From Pseudomonas abietaniphila (GTDB lineage: Bacteria > Pseudomonadota > Gammaproteobacteria > Pseudomonadales > Pseudomonadaceae), in the NCBI RefSeq assembly GCF_900100795.1, contig NZ_FNCO01000005.1, forward strand, positions 1-64,000: DNA of 64,000 nucleotides. Direction: 5' to 3'. The translations under genes were made by a program, and so were the position numbers. Shown here in pieces: positions 25,860 to 34,723 of the stretch (its first letter is position 1; each line of letters opens with the position of its first letter). Under the pieces are notes generated by a model that had not been told where the DNA came from, did no database searches, and saw only the letters and a program-made list of their open reading frames with translations.

Positions 25860-26057
25860 CTAGGTGCCCGATGTTTGCGCTGCCATCTGCTGCAGACGCG
25901 CAGCGATGCGCTTGTAGACTTCTGCGCGGTGGATTTTCACATGTTGCGGGGCATCAATGCCCAGACGTACCTGATTGCCGGTGATGCCCAGAATCTGCAC
26001 GGTAATGTCATCGCCGATGGAGAAGGTTTCTCCGATTTCTCGCGTCAATACCAGCAT
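25860..26057 (-). CDS. csrA: CsrA/RsmA-family RNA-binding translational regulator (paralog)
   Basis: Homodimeric RNA-binding protein (65 aa) that binds GGA motifs around ribosome binding sites and is titrated by Rsm small RNAs in the Gac/Rsm cascade. The sequence [20 protein letters not shown] is typical, and the key RNA-contact residues L4 and R44 (in [10 protein letters not shown]) are present. It is not next to lysC, the usual neighbour of rsmA, so this is probably one of the additional CsrA copies found in fluorescens/syringae pseudomonads. AGGGAGTAGG precedes the ATG. Confidence 0.93.
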   Translation of the reverse strand: MLVLTREIGETFSIGDDITVQILGITGNQVRLGIDAPQHVKIHRAEVYKRIAARLQQMAAQTSGT

Positions 26058-26215
26058 TTTTCCTACTCCCTTGGTTGTAACCGAGAGAGCAGGTTGCCGC
26101 GCGGCCCCGAGCGCTTCAATGCACCTGGAGAAAATCAGTCTTGCCCTTCAAGCCTTAGGGGCGATTGCTGACAGACACATCCTACGGACCATCAGAACCC
26201 ACGACGCCGATCGGA

Positions 26216-26246
26216 AAAAACGCCCGCACAGCGTGGGCTTTTTACC
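26216..26246 (-). terminator. Rho-independent terminator of the ynfA-family gene
   Basis: AAAAAACGCCCGCACAGCGT is followed by GGGCTTTTT. The stem-loop sits 8 bp beyond the ynfA stop and reads into a T-run on the minus strand. Confidence 0.6.
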
Positions 26247-26254
26247 GGGCCCTG

Positions 26255-26587
26255 TCAGGTCGCCGCCCACCGAGGACCCAGCAAGATAATGGTCGCGCCA
26301 ATGACGCAGAACGCCACGCCGATCCAGTCAGACGTCAACGGACGCACGCGCTCGATAACGCTCAACCAGGCAATGGAAGTGATGATGTAGATCCCGCCGT
26401 ACGCGGCATACGCACGTCCCGCATAAGCCGCCTCGACCCGCGTGAGCAGCAGCGCAAACAGCGTCAAACTGACCAATGCCGGAATCACCCAGAGCGCGCT
26501 TTTGCCCTGTCGCAACCACATCCAGAAACCATAACAACCGGCTATTTCGAAGAGGGCGGCCAGAAAGAACCAAACGTAATTGAGCAC
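26255..26587 (-). CDS. YnfA-family small membrane protein
   Basis: Inner-membrane protein (110 aa) with four predicted helices and the YnfA signatures [37 protein letters not shown] and a terminal [10 protein letters not shown]. The family resembles small multidrug transporters but its function is uncertain. Two GTG codons are possible starts (26596 and 26587); the second was chosen because the family usually begins at (M)LNYVWF and the AGAG site lies 9 bases away. No ATG start exists. Confidence 0.85.
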   Translation of the reverse strand: MLNYVWFFLAALFEIAGCYGFWMWLRQGKSALWVIPALVSLTLFALLLTRVEAAYAGRAYAAYGGIYIITSIAWLSVIERVRPLTSDWIGVAFCVIGATIILLGPRWAAT

Positions 26588-26700
26588 GGTGAACACTCTT
26601 CAAAGGTGGCCGGAAAGATACGGCGCACCCTATCAGAAAATTGCTAATTGATGTGTCGAACGACTTGAAAGCGAAAGCGCAAAGAGATGCCCATTAATCC

Positions 26701-27066
26701 CTAAGCGTGTTGAGCGTAATACAGCAGCGCCATAGAAGAGACGACAGTCACCGATGAGTAGAAGTGAAATTTGACTCCGAATCTTAACGCTGCCGGTACT
26801 CTACGAACCTTCCACATCGGAATGACCTCCTGTCGTTTATACATACCGGGCACCATGATCACGAACACAATCGCTATCTCACGCATTCGTCTGCCAAGAA
26901 AGTGATTGCCGTAAGCGTCACGATGCTTTTTGACCAGTTCTATATCGCTCAGAAACTCTTCAATAACCTCAAGGTATTTTCGATAGAAAATATAGGAGGC
27001 GGCGGCATGAACGATCAGAGCGACAGACACCGCCACGGATAACCATCGACTATCGAAATCAAACAT
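26701..27066 (-). CDS. Small membrane protein, candidate immunity protein for the upstream glycine-zipper protein
   Basis: Unrecognised 121-aa protein with about three hydrophobic segments (near 9-27, 62-76 and 99-117 counted from this start) and a basic, charged centre. Its ATG overlaps the TAA of the upstream gene as TAATG, and GGAGG sits 5 bases before it, so translation is tightly coupled. An alternative ATG four codons upstream would overlap more. The DNA is less GC-rich than the surroundings. Position, size and membrane nature fit an inner-membrane immunity protein against a membrane-active toxin; this is inference. Confidence 0.6.
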   Translation of the reverse strand: MFDFDSRWLSVAVSVALIVHAAASYIFYRKYLEVIEEFLSDIELVKKHRDAYGNHFLGRRMREIAIVFVIMVPGMYKRQEVIPMWKVRRVPAALRFGVKFHFYSSVTVVSSMALLYYAQHA

Positions 27067-28037
27067 TACGGCCTCCACTCATAAAGAAGATCTCCAGCGC
27101 TCCCTCCTAACCACTCGCCCCCAACGCCCCCCGCATAGCCTCCGACGAGGCCGCCCACAATTCCGCAACCGATTACAGCAAGTCCGCCGCTAGGAACACC
27201 AAACACAACCACACACACGCTGTAAGCAGCGGAAGCTCCCAGCCCACCAGCTACATAACCACCTGCTACTCCCACCACCAACTTCGCCCCCTCCACATAC
27301 TTCGCCTTTGTGCACATATCCTCACGTCCCATCGAGCAGGCCTCCTTTATCTCAAGCCCAGCAGACGTGATATTCAAGCCGATACCTATAGCCGTACCGT
27401 GCTTAAGTAAATTGGAAGCCTTGGCGATTTTACCGATCCTCTGCGCATAGCCGCGCAGCTCCTGTGTGTGAATATAACTTTTAGTCGACACGCCCAGCAT
27501 GTGTTTTATCGACCCCCGGTTATGTAGCCCTGTCCCCCATCGCGCCACACCCTCTAGCTGAGTATCGAGTTTTGTGAACAGCACCCGTCGCTGATTAATG
27601 AACTCCTGACGCGCAATCGGAGTTCCGCGCTTCAACGCCAATTGGTAAAGGCGCTCTATGTCTTCGAGTGTTTTCTGTACACCATCCAGATGTTTGCTCC
27701 AACTACTTGAAGCCGATCCTATCCCAAGTGATCCATAATTGAGCACATTCTGTAACAGGTCATAGTTTTTGATGACCTGACCATCGGCTCTCGCTTGGTT
27801 CTGAGACAGGTCATGGTGTACGCCATAGGCAAGTCTTACCAATTCAGCCTCGTCCGGGGTCACCCTTGCCATGGATTCATCCCCCACGACGATAAGCTGT
27901 CCGGGCATGACCATGATGTTCCGAATGTGAGCATTGAGCGCATCGAATTTAGAGCCACCTCCCACCTGAGCTTTGAGTGTGGGGTAGTGTTGAAACTGGT
28001 CATTGATGAAGATGTAAGGCTTTCCAACCGTTGTCAT
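27066..28037 (-). CDS. Uncharacterised protein with C-terminal glycine-zipper hydrophobic domain; candidate pore-forming antibacterial effector
   Basis: A 323-aa protein I cannot place in a named family. No signal peptide is visible. The first 65 residues contain a LysM-like stretch (NIMVMPGQLIVVGDES at about 40-55), the middle (about 110-210) is helical and charged, and the C-terminal third (about 212-312) is hydrophobic and rich in glycine-zipper motifs (VVGVAGGYVAGGLGAS; GCGIVGGLVGGYAGGVGG), with Cys at 234, 242, 275 and 291. Such architecture is seen in pore-forming type VI secretion effectors. It is coupled to a small membrane protein gene, as effector-immunity pairs are. No vgrG, PAAR or T6SS gene is nearby, so delivery is unknown. 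Confidence 0.6.
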   Translation of the reverse strand: MTTVGKPYIFINDQFQHYPTLKAQVGGGSKFDALNAHIRNIMVMPGQLIVVGDESMARVTPDEAELVRLAYGVHHDLSQNQARADGQVIKNYDLLQNVLNYGSLGIGSASSSWSKHLDGVQKTLEDIERLYQLALKRGTPIARQEFINQRRVLFTKLDTQLEGVARWGTGLHNRGSIKHMLGVSTKSYIHTQELRGYAQRIGKIAKASNLLKHGTAIGIGLNITSAGLEIKEACSMGREDMCTKAKYVEGAKLVVGVAGGYVAGGLGASAAYSVCVVVFGVPSGGLAVIGCGIVGGLVGGYAGGVGGEWLGGSAGDLLYEWRP

Positions 28038-28210
28038 CGTTCTGTCCCTAAAGATGCAAAACGGCAGAGCATAGGAAAAGGCCCAGAGACTTACGATTGT
28101 TTGAGCAGGGGTGCCAGAGAATTCAGAGCAACCCTACTCAGGGAGGGATGGATTCCTACATTTTGCAGGCGAGAAAGATTTCTTTACCCAGACGGCAGCA
28201 AAGCAGCTCG

Positions 28211-29026
28211 TTAGTCCTTCCCGGACTTCGCCTTGGCCCGCATCTTGTCCGCCATATTGGCCATCTCGTCGTACAGCATCTGCGGGTTTTTCTGCTTGAG
28301 TTGCCAAGCCATGCGCCCTTGCTCGTGGGGCAGGATCATGAACTCGCCTTTGCCGACCTGATCGAAAATGTACTCGGCGATGTCGCTCGCGCTAATCGGC
28401 GAGCTCTCCAACAGCTTGCCGACCTGGGCTTTCATCGCCGGTGTCGGCCCCCGGAACGAGTCCAGAAGGTTGGTCTGGAAGAACGACGGGCACACCACGT
28501 GGACGCCGATCTCTTGCTGACGCAATTCGATCAGCAGGCTTTCGGACAATGCCACCACACCGGCCTTGGCGACGTTGTAGTTGCTCATCGCCGGGCCCTG
28601 CATCAACGCCGCCATCGAAGCGATGTTGATGATCTTGCCCTTGCTCTGCTCCAGCAACGGCAGGAATGCTTTGCAGCCTTTGACCACACCCATGAGGTTG
28701 ATCGCGATCTGCCAATCCCAGTCTTCCAGCGACAACTCGCCAAAGAACCCGCCAGATGCCACGCCTGCATTGTTGACGATGATGTCGATGCCGCCGAACT
28801 TCTGCTCGCAGGCTTGAGCGAAGGCCGTCAACTGGCTGTAGTCCCGTACATCGCAACGCTGAACGAAACCGTCTGCACCCGCCTCACGCACCAGCCTCAG
28901 GGTTTCCTGAAGCCCGGCATCGCTCACGTCCGACAGCGCCAGTCGCCAGCCTTCGCGTGCCCAGCGCAGTGCGATTTCACGCCCCAGACCAGAACCGGCG
29001 CCAGTGATCATGATGCGATTTTGCAT
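28211..29026 (-). CDS. SDR-family NAD(P)-dependent oxidoreductase
   Basis: Short-chain dehydrogenase/reductase (271 aa). Visible motifs: cofactor loop ITGAGSGLGREIA (about 6-18), NNAGVASGG (about 85-93), catalytic Ser in IASMAALMQG and the YNVAKAG catalytic Tyr-Lys pair (about 150-156). The C-terminal ~40 residues are Lys/Met-rich. The substrate cannot be read from the sequence. The ATG at 29026 (MQNRIMITGAG) is the natural start; the longer frame to 29158 overlaps the DUF2784 gene. Confidence 0.88.
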   Translation of the reverse strand: MQNRIMITGAGSGLGREIALRWAREGWRLALSDVSDAGLQETLRLVREAGADGFVQRCDVRDYSQLTAFAQACEQKFGGIDIIVNNAGVASGGFFGELSLEDWDWQIAINLMGVVKGCKAFLPLLEQSKGKIINIASMAALMQGPAMSNYNVAKAGVVALSESLLIELRQQEIGVHVVCPSFFQTNLLDSFRGPTPAMKAQVGKLLESSPISASDIAEYIFDQVGKGEFMILPHEQGRMAWQLKQKNPQMLYDEMANMADKMRAKAKSGKD

Positions 29027-29130
29027 AGCAGTTGCCTTGTCGATTGCGAAGAAGTGAGCTGAGTGTAAACAGACAAATTGTCGGACAATGCCTTCATTAG
29101 CTCGCTGAATATGCGAGGCAAACCGGCGCC

Positions 29131-29508
29131 TCAGGCCACTCGGCGTCGGCGACGCCAACGCTGGATCAGGATCAGATACACCATCACATTGACGACGAGC
29201 ACCAATGTCCCGAGCGCGATCTGAATCTGTGGTGTGAGGCCGGCGGGATAGATCAGCGGTATCAGATAGTGACCGATGAAATCTCCCTCATAACCCGCGA
29301 TGCCGGCCTTGAGGCGCAGGCTGTTTTCAAGCGGGGTCAACGGGCAATACAGGTGCAGGAACTCCACGGCCATTCCCCAAGCCACCGCCGGTAAATGAAT
29401 AAGGATCCATCCGCGCCAACGCAACGCCAGAAGTGCGCCCGACATGACGAAGAGAATAAATAAAAGATGGAAGACGACCACCGCGTCCGCCATGAGGGAA
29501 TAAAACAT
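29131..29508 (-). CDS. DUF2784 family membrane protein
   Basis: Integral membrane protein (125 aa) with about four helices and the conserved features of DUF2784: an N-terminal MADAVVVFHLLFILFV, a central WGMAVEFLHLYCPLTPLEN and FIGHYLIPLIYPA. Function unknown. ATG at 29508 (MFYSLMADA) was chosen over 29538 because family members start there. The C-terminal tail is very Arg-rich. Confidence 0.85.
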   Translation of the reverse strand: MFYSLMADAVVVFHLLFILFVMSGALLALRWRGWILIHLPAVAWGMAVEFLHLYCPLTPLENSLRLKAGIAGYEGDFIGHYLIPLIYPAGLTPQIQIALGTLVLVVNVMVYLILIQRWRRRRRVA

Positions 29509-29813
29509 AGCTTGCTTCCTATTTGATCTCTCCAGCAACTTCGGGGACCGGTGGACGGGTTGTAAGTTCCTGACTCATTACGTGCAATCCTCACATGAAA
29601 TGCCACCAACTAAGGGTACCTTTACTCACCGCGTTCAATCGGTAACCTACTGTTTTTTAGGGATTTTTAAAAAATGTTATTTTTTATTTCTTTTGATCCG
29701 AACCTTTTGATTATCACCACAGTCGGAGTAATCAAGCGGTACAACTTTTTGCCAAGTTGGCCAGAAGCTTGAACGGCATAGCCACTTTCCAGGTACACAA
29801 GAAGGAACTCGTC

Positions 29814-29972
29814 ATGGGCATCGGCACAATTCTTATCATCATCCTGATTCTCCTGTTGGTCGGCGGTTTGCCAGTGTTCCCGCACTCCAGAAGTTGGGGT
29901 TACGGGCCATCGGGCATCATCGGTACGATTCTGGTGATTCTGTTGATTTTGGTGTTGCTCGGCAGGATATAA
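29814..29972 (+). CDS. DUF3309 family small hydrophobic protein
   Basis: A 52-aa protein, MGIGTILIIILILLLVGGLP then PVFPHSRSWGYGPSG and a second hydrophobic helix ending LVLLGRI. This is the standard layout of DUF3309 proteins, small two-helix membrane proteins of unknown function often linked to stress. The ATG at 29814 has AAGGAAC about 7 bases upstream. A terminator follows 19 bp after the stop. Confidence 0.85.
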   Translation: MGIGTILIIILILLLVGGLPVFPHSRSWGYGPSGIIGTILVILLILVLLGRI

Positions 29973-29990
29973 CCCCCTGGCAGCATCTGG

Positions 29991-30019
29991 AAAACCCCGC
30001 GCTTGTCGCGGGGTTTTTT
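29991..30019 (+). terminator. Rho-independent terminator after the DUF3309 gene
   Basis: AAAACCCCGC-GCTTGT-CGCGGGGTTTTTT: a GC-rich stem followed by a T-run on the plus strand. It is also the outer end of the left arm of the large inverted repeat. Confidence 0.85.
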
Positions 30020-30984
30020 ATGGGGTTTTGGTGGCATGGGGTTTGGGTATTGATCCGTATTCTAGGGTGATGCTGATATTTTGGTTCGGCCTAACGGCCG
30101 ATCTGTTCCGCATTCGGCGGGTTACTTTTTCAAGAGCCGGAGTGCCGGACCATCAAAAAGTAACCAAAAGGCTGTGGCTCCCGGTTTGGCCTCGACTTCG
30201 TCGAGGTTCCTTCACTTCGGCGACGCTCCGTGGGCCCGCGCCGAACGGACATCCATGTCCTGACGGCGCTCTCGCGGCATCCATGCCGCTCGGCCCACTC
30301 CACGCCACCTGCGTTCAGCCTGCACCCAAGTCGCGTTTTGTGGTGTCTGGACTGTCGCGTATTAGAGCAACTCGGGCTGGAGCTAACGCTCCTCGCTTTT
30401 TTGATGCGTGCATCATTCGTCCGCTTTCCACCCTTATCTGCGCTGCACTCTTAACTGTAGGAGCGCGCTTGCTCTGGGCCGCACTCGGACGATCTGCCGG
30501 GAACCGGCAGCAAATCCGGTGCATGCGGTGTATCAGGCCTCATCGAGTCGCCTGATGTTGCTACCGCTGCGCGGTAGATCGCGGGCAAGGTGGAACGCCA
30601 CCCCGGTAATTGTAGGAGCGTGATCCGATGCTTTTGATTTTGCTTTTCTAGCGCGATAGCCCAAACGCCACAAAACGCGACTTGGGTGCAGGCCAAACGC
30701 AGACGACGCGCAGTGGGTCGAGCGGCATGGATGCCGCGAGAGCGCCGTCAGGACATGGATGTCCGTTCGGCGCGGGCCCACGGAGCGTCGTCGGAGTGCG
30801 GGTACCCGACGAAGTCGGGCCCAACCAGGAGCCGGCCCTTGGTTACTTGGGGATGGTCCGGCATTCCGGTTTTCAAGTAACCCGCCGAAGGCGGAACAGA
30901 TCGGCCGTTAGGCCGAACCAAAATATCAGCATCACCCTAAAATACGGATCAATACCCAAACCCCATGCCACCAAAACCGCATAA

Positions 30985-31008
30985 AAAACCCCGCCGAAGC
31001 GGGGTTTT
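30985..31008 (-). terminator. Rho-independent terminator of the actP operon
   Basis: AAAACCCCGC-CGAA-GCGGGGTTTT, a perfect 10-bp stem. On the minus strand it is followed by TTAT after the T-run, 22 bp beyond the ActP stop. It forms the outer end of the right arm of the inverted repeat and could work in both directions. Confidence 0.85.
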
Positions 31009-31029
31009 ATATTGCTTTAAACATTCAAA

Positions 31030-32688
31030 TCAATGCGACACCGCACCACTCGCCCCAAGCCCGGTCTGCGAACGCACAAACTGCGGGAAGAACAACGCAC
31101 GCTCACCTTCCGCTGCTTTCGACTTGTCTGTCACCGAGAAGAACCAGATGCCGACAAACGCAATGGCGATGGAGAACAGCGCCGGGTACTCGTACGGGAA
31201 GATCGCTTTCTCGTGATGCAGGATCTGCACCCAGATGGTCGGGCCAAGAATCATCAGCACCACCGCACTGATCAGCCCCATCCAGCCACCGATCATGGCG
31301 CCACGGGTGGTCAGGTTCTTCCAGTACATCGAAAGCAACAGCACAGGGAAGTTACAGCTCGCTGCGATGGAGAACGCCAGGCCCACCATAAACGCGATGT
31401 TCTGGCTTTCGAACGCAATCCCCAGACCGATCGCCACAACCGCCAAAGCGATGGTGGTGATCTTCGATACGCGGATCTCGTCTTTCTCGTTGGCCTTGCC
31501 GCCTTTGATCACGCTGGCATACAGGTCATGGGACACCGCCGAAGCACCGGCCAGGGTCAAACCGGCAACCACTGCCAGAATCGTGGCGAACGCCACCGCC
31601 GAGATGAAGCCAAGGAACAGACTGCCACCCACTGCATCGGCCAGGTGGACAGCGGCCATGTTGTTACCGCCCAACAGTGCGCCCGCTGCATCCTTGAACG
31701 CAGGGTTGGTGCTGACCAGCAGGATCGCGCCGAAGCCGATGATGAAGGTCAGGATGTAGAAGTAACCGATGAAGCCAGTCGCATACAGAACCGATTTACG
31801 GGCTTCTTTCGCGTCGCTCACGGTGAAGAAGCGCATGAGGATGTGCGGCAGACCCGCCGTACCAAACATCAGTGCCAGACCCAGCGAGAATGCCGAGACA
31901 GGGTCTTTCACCAGACCGCCCGGGCTCATGATCGCTTCACCTTTGGGGTGAACCTTCACGGCTTCGGAGAACAGCATGTTGAAGTCGAAGTTGACGTGCT
32001 TCATGACCATCAGCGCCATGAACGACGCACCGGACAACAGCATCACCGCCTTGATGATCTGGACCCAGGTGGTCGCCAGCATGCCGCCGAACAGCACGTA
32101 GAGGCACATCAGGATACCGACGAGTACCACGGCAACCGCGTAATCCAGACCGAACAGCAGCTGGATCAGCTTGCCTGCGCCAACCATCTGCGCAATCAGG
32201 TAGAACGCCACCACCACCAGCGAACCGCAGGCAGACAGGGTACGGATTTCCTTCTGCTTCAGGCGGTAGGACGCCACGTCAGCGAAGGTGTATTTACCCA
32301 GGTTACGCAGGCGTTCGGCGATCAGGAACAGAATGATCGGCCAGCCCACCAGGAAGCCGATCGAGTAGATCAGGCCATCGTAGCCAGAGGTGTAAACCAG
32401 CGCGGAAATACCCAGGAAGGACGCCGCCGACATGTAGTCGCCCGCGATCGCCAGGCCGTTCTGAAAGCCTGTGATCTTGCCGCCCGCCGAGTAGTAATCC
32501 GCTGCCGTCTTGTTCTTTTTCGAAGCCCAGTAAGTGATGCACAGCGTAAACGCTACGAAGACCACGAACATGATGATCGCCGCGATGTTCAGCGGCTGTT
32601 TCTGTACAGCGCCCGTCAACGCATCGGCCGCCCACAGGGTCGGTGCGAATGCAGACAGGCCAAGGGTCGCAACCAGAGGGCGGATCAT
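31030..32688 (-). CDS. actP: Cation/acetate symporter ActP
   Basis: Sodium:solute symporter (552 aa) for uptake of acetate and similar short carboxylates. It has an N-terminal signal-like helix, then about 13 transmembrane helices, and the family motifs [21 protein letters not shown] (about 64-84), [16 protein letters not shown] and [15 protein letters not shown]. It overlaps the upstream DUF485 gene by 4 bp (ATGA), the normal yjcH-actP arrangement. The acetyl-CoA synthetase gene often found in front is absent here. Confidence 0.93.
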   Translation of the reverse strand: MIRPLVATLGLSAFAPTLWAADALTGAVQKQPLNIAAIIMFVVFVAFTLCITYWASKKNKTAADYYSAGGKITGFQNGLAIAGDYMSAASFLGISALVYTSGYDGLIYSIGFLVGWPIILFLIAERLRNLGKYTFADVASYRLKQKEIRTLSACGSLVVVAFYLIAQMVGAGKLIQLLFGLDYAVAVVLVGILMCLYVLFGGMLATTWVQIIKAVMLLSGASFMALMVMKHVNFDFNMLFSEAVKVHPKGEAIMSPGGLVKDPVSAFSLGLALMFGTAGLPHILMRFFTVSDAKEARKSVLYATGFIGYFYILTFIIGFGAILLVSTNPAFKDAAGALLGGNNMAAVHLADAVGGSLFLGFISAVAFATILAVVAGLTLAGASAVSHDLYASVIKGGKANEKDEIRVSKITTIALAVVAIGLGIAFESQNIAFMVGLAFSIAASCNFPVLLLSMYWKNLTTRGAMIGGWMGLISAVVLMILGPTIWVQILHHEKAIFPYEYPALFSIAIAFVGIWFFSVTDKSKAAEGERALFFPQFVRSQTGLGASGAVSH

Positions 32689-32996
32689 TGCTGTGCCTCC
32701 TTCAGGATCGCGTTGTTCAGGTCATCGAACTCACCGTTGGCACGGCGAACGTAGATGGCTGTCAGCACGAATGCAGAGACAATCAGGCCGACGCCGATTG
32801 GCATTCCCCAGGTGATGGATGATGTGGCGCTGAGTTTGGCGCCCAGAATCTGAGGCCCATACGCAATCAAAAGGATGAATGCGGCATAGAGCCCAAGCAT
32901 GATCGCCGAGAGAATCCAGGCGAATCGTTCCCTTTTCGAGACCAGTTCCTTGAAACGGGCACTGTTCTGAATCGAGAGGTAAATGCTGTCGTTCAT
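32685..32996 (-). CDS. DUF485 family inner-membrane protein (YjcH-like)
   Basis: Small membrane protein (103 aa) with two helices (about 25-47 and 63-83) and the DUF485 N-terminal motif [13 protein letters not shown]. It is nearly always encoded directly before ActP and is thought to assist the permease, though its exact role is unknown. ATG at 32996 was preferred over the frame extension to 33038. Coupled to actP through a 4-bp overlap. Confidence 0.88.
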   Translation of the reverse strand: MNDSIYLSIQNSARFKELVSKRERFAWILSAIMLGLYAAFILLIAYGPQILGAKLSATSSITWGMPIGVGLIVSAFVLTAIYVRRANGEFDDLNNAILKEAQQ

Positions 32997-33365
32997 TGTT
33001 TTTGTCCTCGCAGCACAGATGGATGTCACGTATTCCACTTTAGTCCGCTCTGAGGCGCACTCCAGACGACCTTAGTATTAGAACGACATTAGTTGATGTG
33101 CGCGGACCTGCACTTTCTGGCCCGAAAGAAAAACCAGAGGCATGTTTGGCGTAACAGCCTTACGCAGTGGCTTTGATTCTGGCCGGAGGCCGTGGTGTGC
33201 CGGCCTGCTGGCGAATGCAGGGGTCGGTGAATGAATAAATGAGGGGTGATGCACGGTATTCGCGAGGGAGCTCGCTCCCACAGTGAGTGTGTAGCGGCGG
33301 AAATAAAAAACCGCCTGGCGATCACTCAACAGGCGGTTTCTTGAAGATTAAATCTTTATGGCAAC
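32997..33365. other. Intergenic region with actP promoter, half a REP element and a terminator
   Basis: No gene is visible. The right-hand part has GAGGGAGCTCGCTCCCACAG (33264-33283), one arm of a REP-type element without a clear partner, and the terminator at 33308-33339. The promoter of the DUF485-actP operon must lie in 32997-33100 but was not defined. Confidence 0.5.
33308..33339 (-). terminator. Rho-independent terminator of the betaine-binding protein gene
   Basis: AAACCGCCTG, a 12-base loop region, then CAGGCGGTTT. On the minus strand the stem is followed by TTTATTT, 27 bp past the stop of the gene at 33366. Confidence 0.8.
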
Positions 33366-34223
33366 TTATTTACCGGTCCACTCTTTGACGCGATCAGGGT
33401 GCTTGGCGACCCAGTCCTTGGCGGCGGCTTCAGGCTTGGCGCCGTCCTGGATGGCGAGCATGACTTCGCCAATCTCATCTTTGCTGCTCCACTGGAATTT
33501 CTTCAGGAATTCAGCCACGTCCGGCGCTTTTTTGGCCAGGTCCAGGCTGCCGATGTTGTCGACGGTTTCAGCAGCACCGTAAACACCTTTTGGATCTTCG
33601 AGGAACTTCAGTTTCCACTTGGCGAACATCCAGTGCGGCACCCAACCGGTCACGGCAATGGATTCCTTCTTGTTTTCAGCGCGGGTCAGCTCGGCAATCA
33701 TGCCGGCGCCGGAACTCGCCTGAAGCTTGTAGCCATCCAGACCGTAGTCCTTGATGGCCTGGTCGGTCTTGATCATCACACCTGAACCGGCGTCGATGCC
33801 GACAATTTTCTTCTTGAAGGACTCGTCGGTTTTCAAATCCGCCACCGAGTTGGCTTTCACGTATTCCGGCACGATCAGGCCAATTTTGGCGTCCTTGAAG
33901 TTCGGACCGTAGTCGGTGACCTTGTCCTTGTTCTTGGCCCAGTACTCACCGTGGGTCACGGGCAGCCAGGCGGACAGGATCATGTCCAGCTTGCCGGTCG
34001 CAACGCCCTGCCACATGATGCCGGCCGCGACGGCTTGCAGTTTCACGGGGTAGCCCAGTTTTTGCTGTATCACTTCGGCGGCCACGTTGGTGGTCGCGAC
34101 GCTGTCCGACCAACCATCCACGTAACCGATGCTGAGCTCCGGTTTGTCAGCGGCAACGGCCAGCGTGGAACTGATGGCAAGGGCCAGAGCGGCGCCTGCA
34201 CCCAGGATATTTCGAATCTTCAT
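33366..34223 (-). CDS. Glycine betaine/quaternary amine ABC transporter substrate-binding protein (OpuAC family), orphan
   Basis: Periplasmic binding protein (285 aa) with a signal peptide ending SSTLAVAADKP. The OpuAC/ProX family features are visible: IGYVDGWSDSVATTNVAAEV near 32, ATGKLDMILSAWLPVTHGEY near 85-105, and VTGWVPHWMFAKWKLKFLED near 205. Aromatic residues suited to a cation-pi box for trimethylammonium are present. No permease or ATPase gene adjoins it, so it probably delivers ligand to a transporter encoded elsewhere. ATG at 34223 follows GGGGAAGTA. Confidence 0.88.
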   Translation of the reverse strand: MKIRNILGAGAALALAISSTLAVAADKPELSIGYVDGWSDSVATTNVAAEVIQQKLGYPVKLQAVAAGIMWQGVATGKLDMILSAWLPVTHGEYWAKNKDKVTDYGPNFKDAKIGLIVPEYVKANSVADLKTDESFKKKIVGIDAGSGVMIKTDQAIKDYGLDGYKLQASSGAGMIAELTRAENKKESIAVTGWVPHWMFAKWKLKFLEDPKGVYGAAETVDNIGSLDLAKKAPDVAEFLKKFQWSSKDEIGEVMLAIQDGAKPEAAAKDWVAKHPDRVKEWTGK

Positions 34224-34723
34224 CGTTACTTCCCCGGTAGTCCTGAACCCGACGGCGTCGGGAATCGTTAACGTTCTTATAAGGCCGCGACCTGCGCCCA
34301 CGTTTGGCGCGTCGCGCACCTTTCACGCCTCAACCACTTGCCTGCGCAGCCGCACTCGCTGCGTTGACGGTTCGATCATCGACCTGCACCGGCCTCGCCC
34401 CTTTCCTCTGGGCGACACTCAGGCACCGGGAAACGACATCACCGGGCCATCAACGACAAACAGGTCGTAAAACAGGTGGCAGTCCGTCCGAAAATTGCAT
34501 GTCTCATTTAGTATCGTGTGTCGCGCTCATGGGTAGGCGCGTGGCTTGTCCCGCGATCGGCTGAGAAGCAGTCGTAAACCAGACGCCTTGTGTGTGCCAG
34601 CGATGACCAACGCCTCAGGCTTTACTGCCGGTTCCCGGCAGATCGCGGGACGAGCCACGCGCCTACAGATGTAATGGCGCTGGCTTGCTAGACTGCGGCC
34701 CTCTGCCCTCTCTCGGCCCGATC
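34224..34723. other. Intergenic region without a gene
   Basis: This 500-bp stretch lies between divergent genes and must hold their promoters, which were not resolved. Its only clear structure is the REPIN-like inverted repeat at 34533-34667. Short ORFs over it are random. Confidence 0.5.
34533..34667. repeat. Inverted repeat, type GTAGGCGCGTGGCTTGTCCC
   Basis: GTAGGCGCGTGGCTTGTCCCGCGATC is matched at the far end by GATCGCGGGACGAGCCACGC GCCTAC, giving arms of about 26 bp with one or two mismatches and about 80 bp between. A variant of the GTAGGAGC family. Confidence 0.8.

Larger units (their letters stand above)
29991..31008. repeat. Long imperfect inverted repeat (arms of about 360 bp, loop of about 290 bp)
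   Basis: The left arm (29991 to about 30362) and right arm (about 30648 to 31008) are reverse complements over almost their whole length, starting with a terminator at each outer end. Shared blocks include TGATCCGTATTCTAGGGTGA / TCACCCTAAAATACGGATCA, CCGATCTGTTCCGCATTCGG / CCGCCGAAGGCGGAACAGAT, ACATCCATGTCCTGACGGCG, and CACCCAAGTCGCGTTTTGTG. The central loop holds sequence shared with the repeats at 46405-47265. No transposase or convincing gene is present in this 1057-bp intergenic stretch. Confidence 0.85.

Noticed and set aside
30028..30880. ORFs within the long inverted repeat
   Set aside because: They follow the symmetry of the repeat on both strands and have no coding signals.
31033..32754. 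573-codon plus-strand frame opposite actP
   Set aside because: ActP on the minus strand is unmistakable. The antisense product is His/Arg/Gln-rich with no domain.
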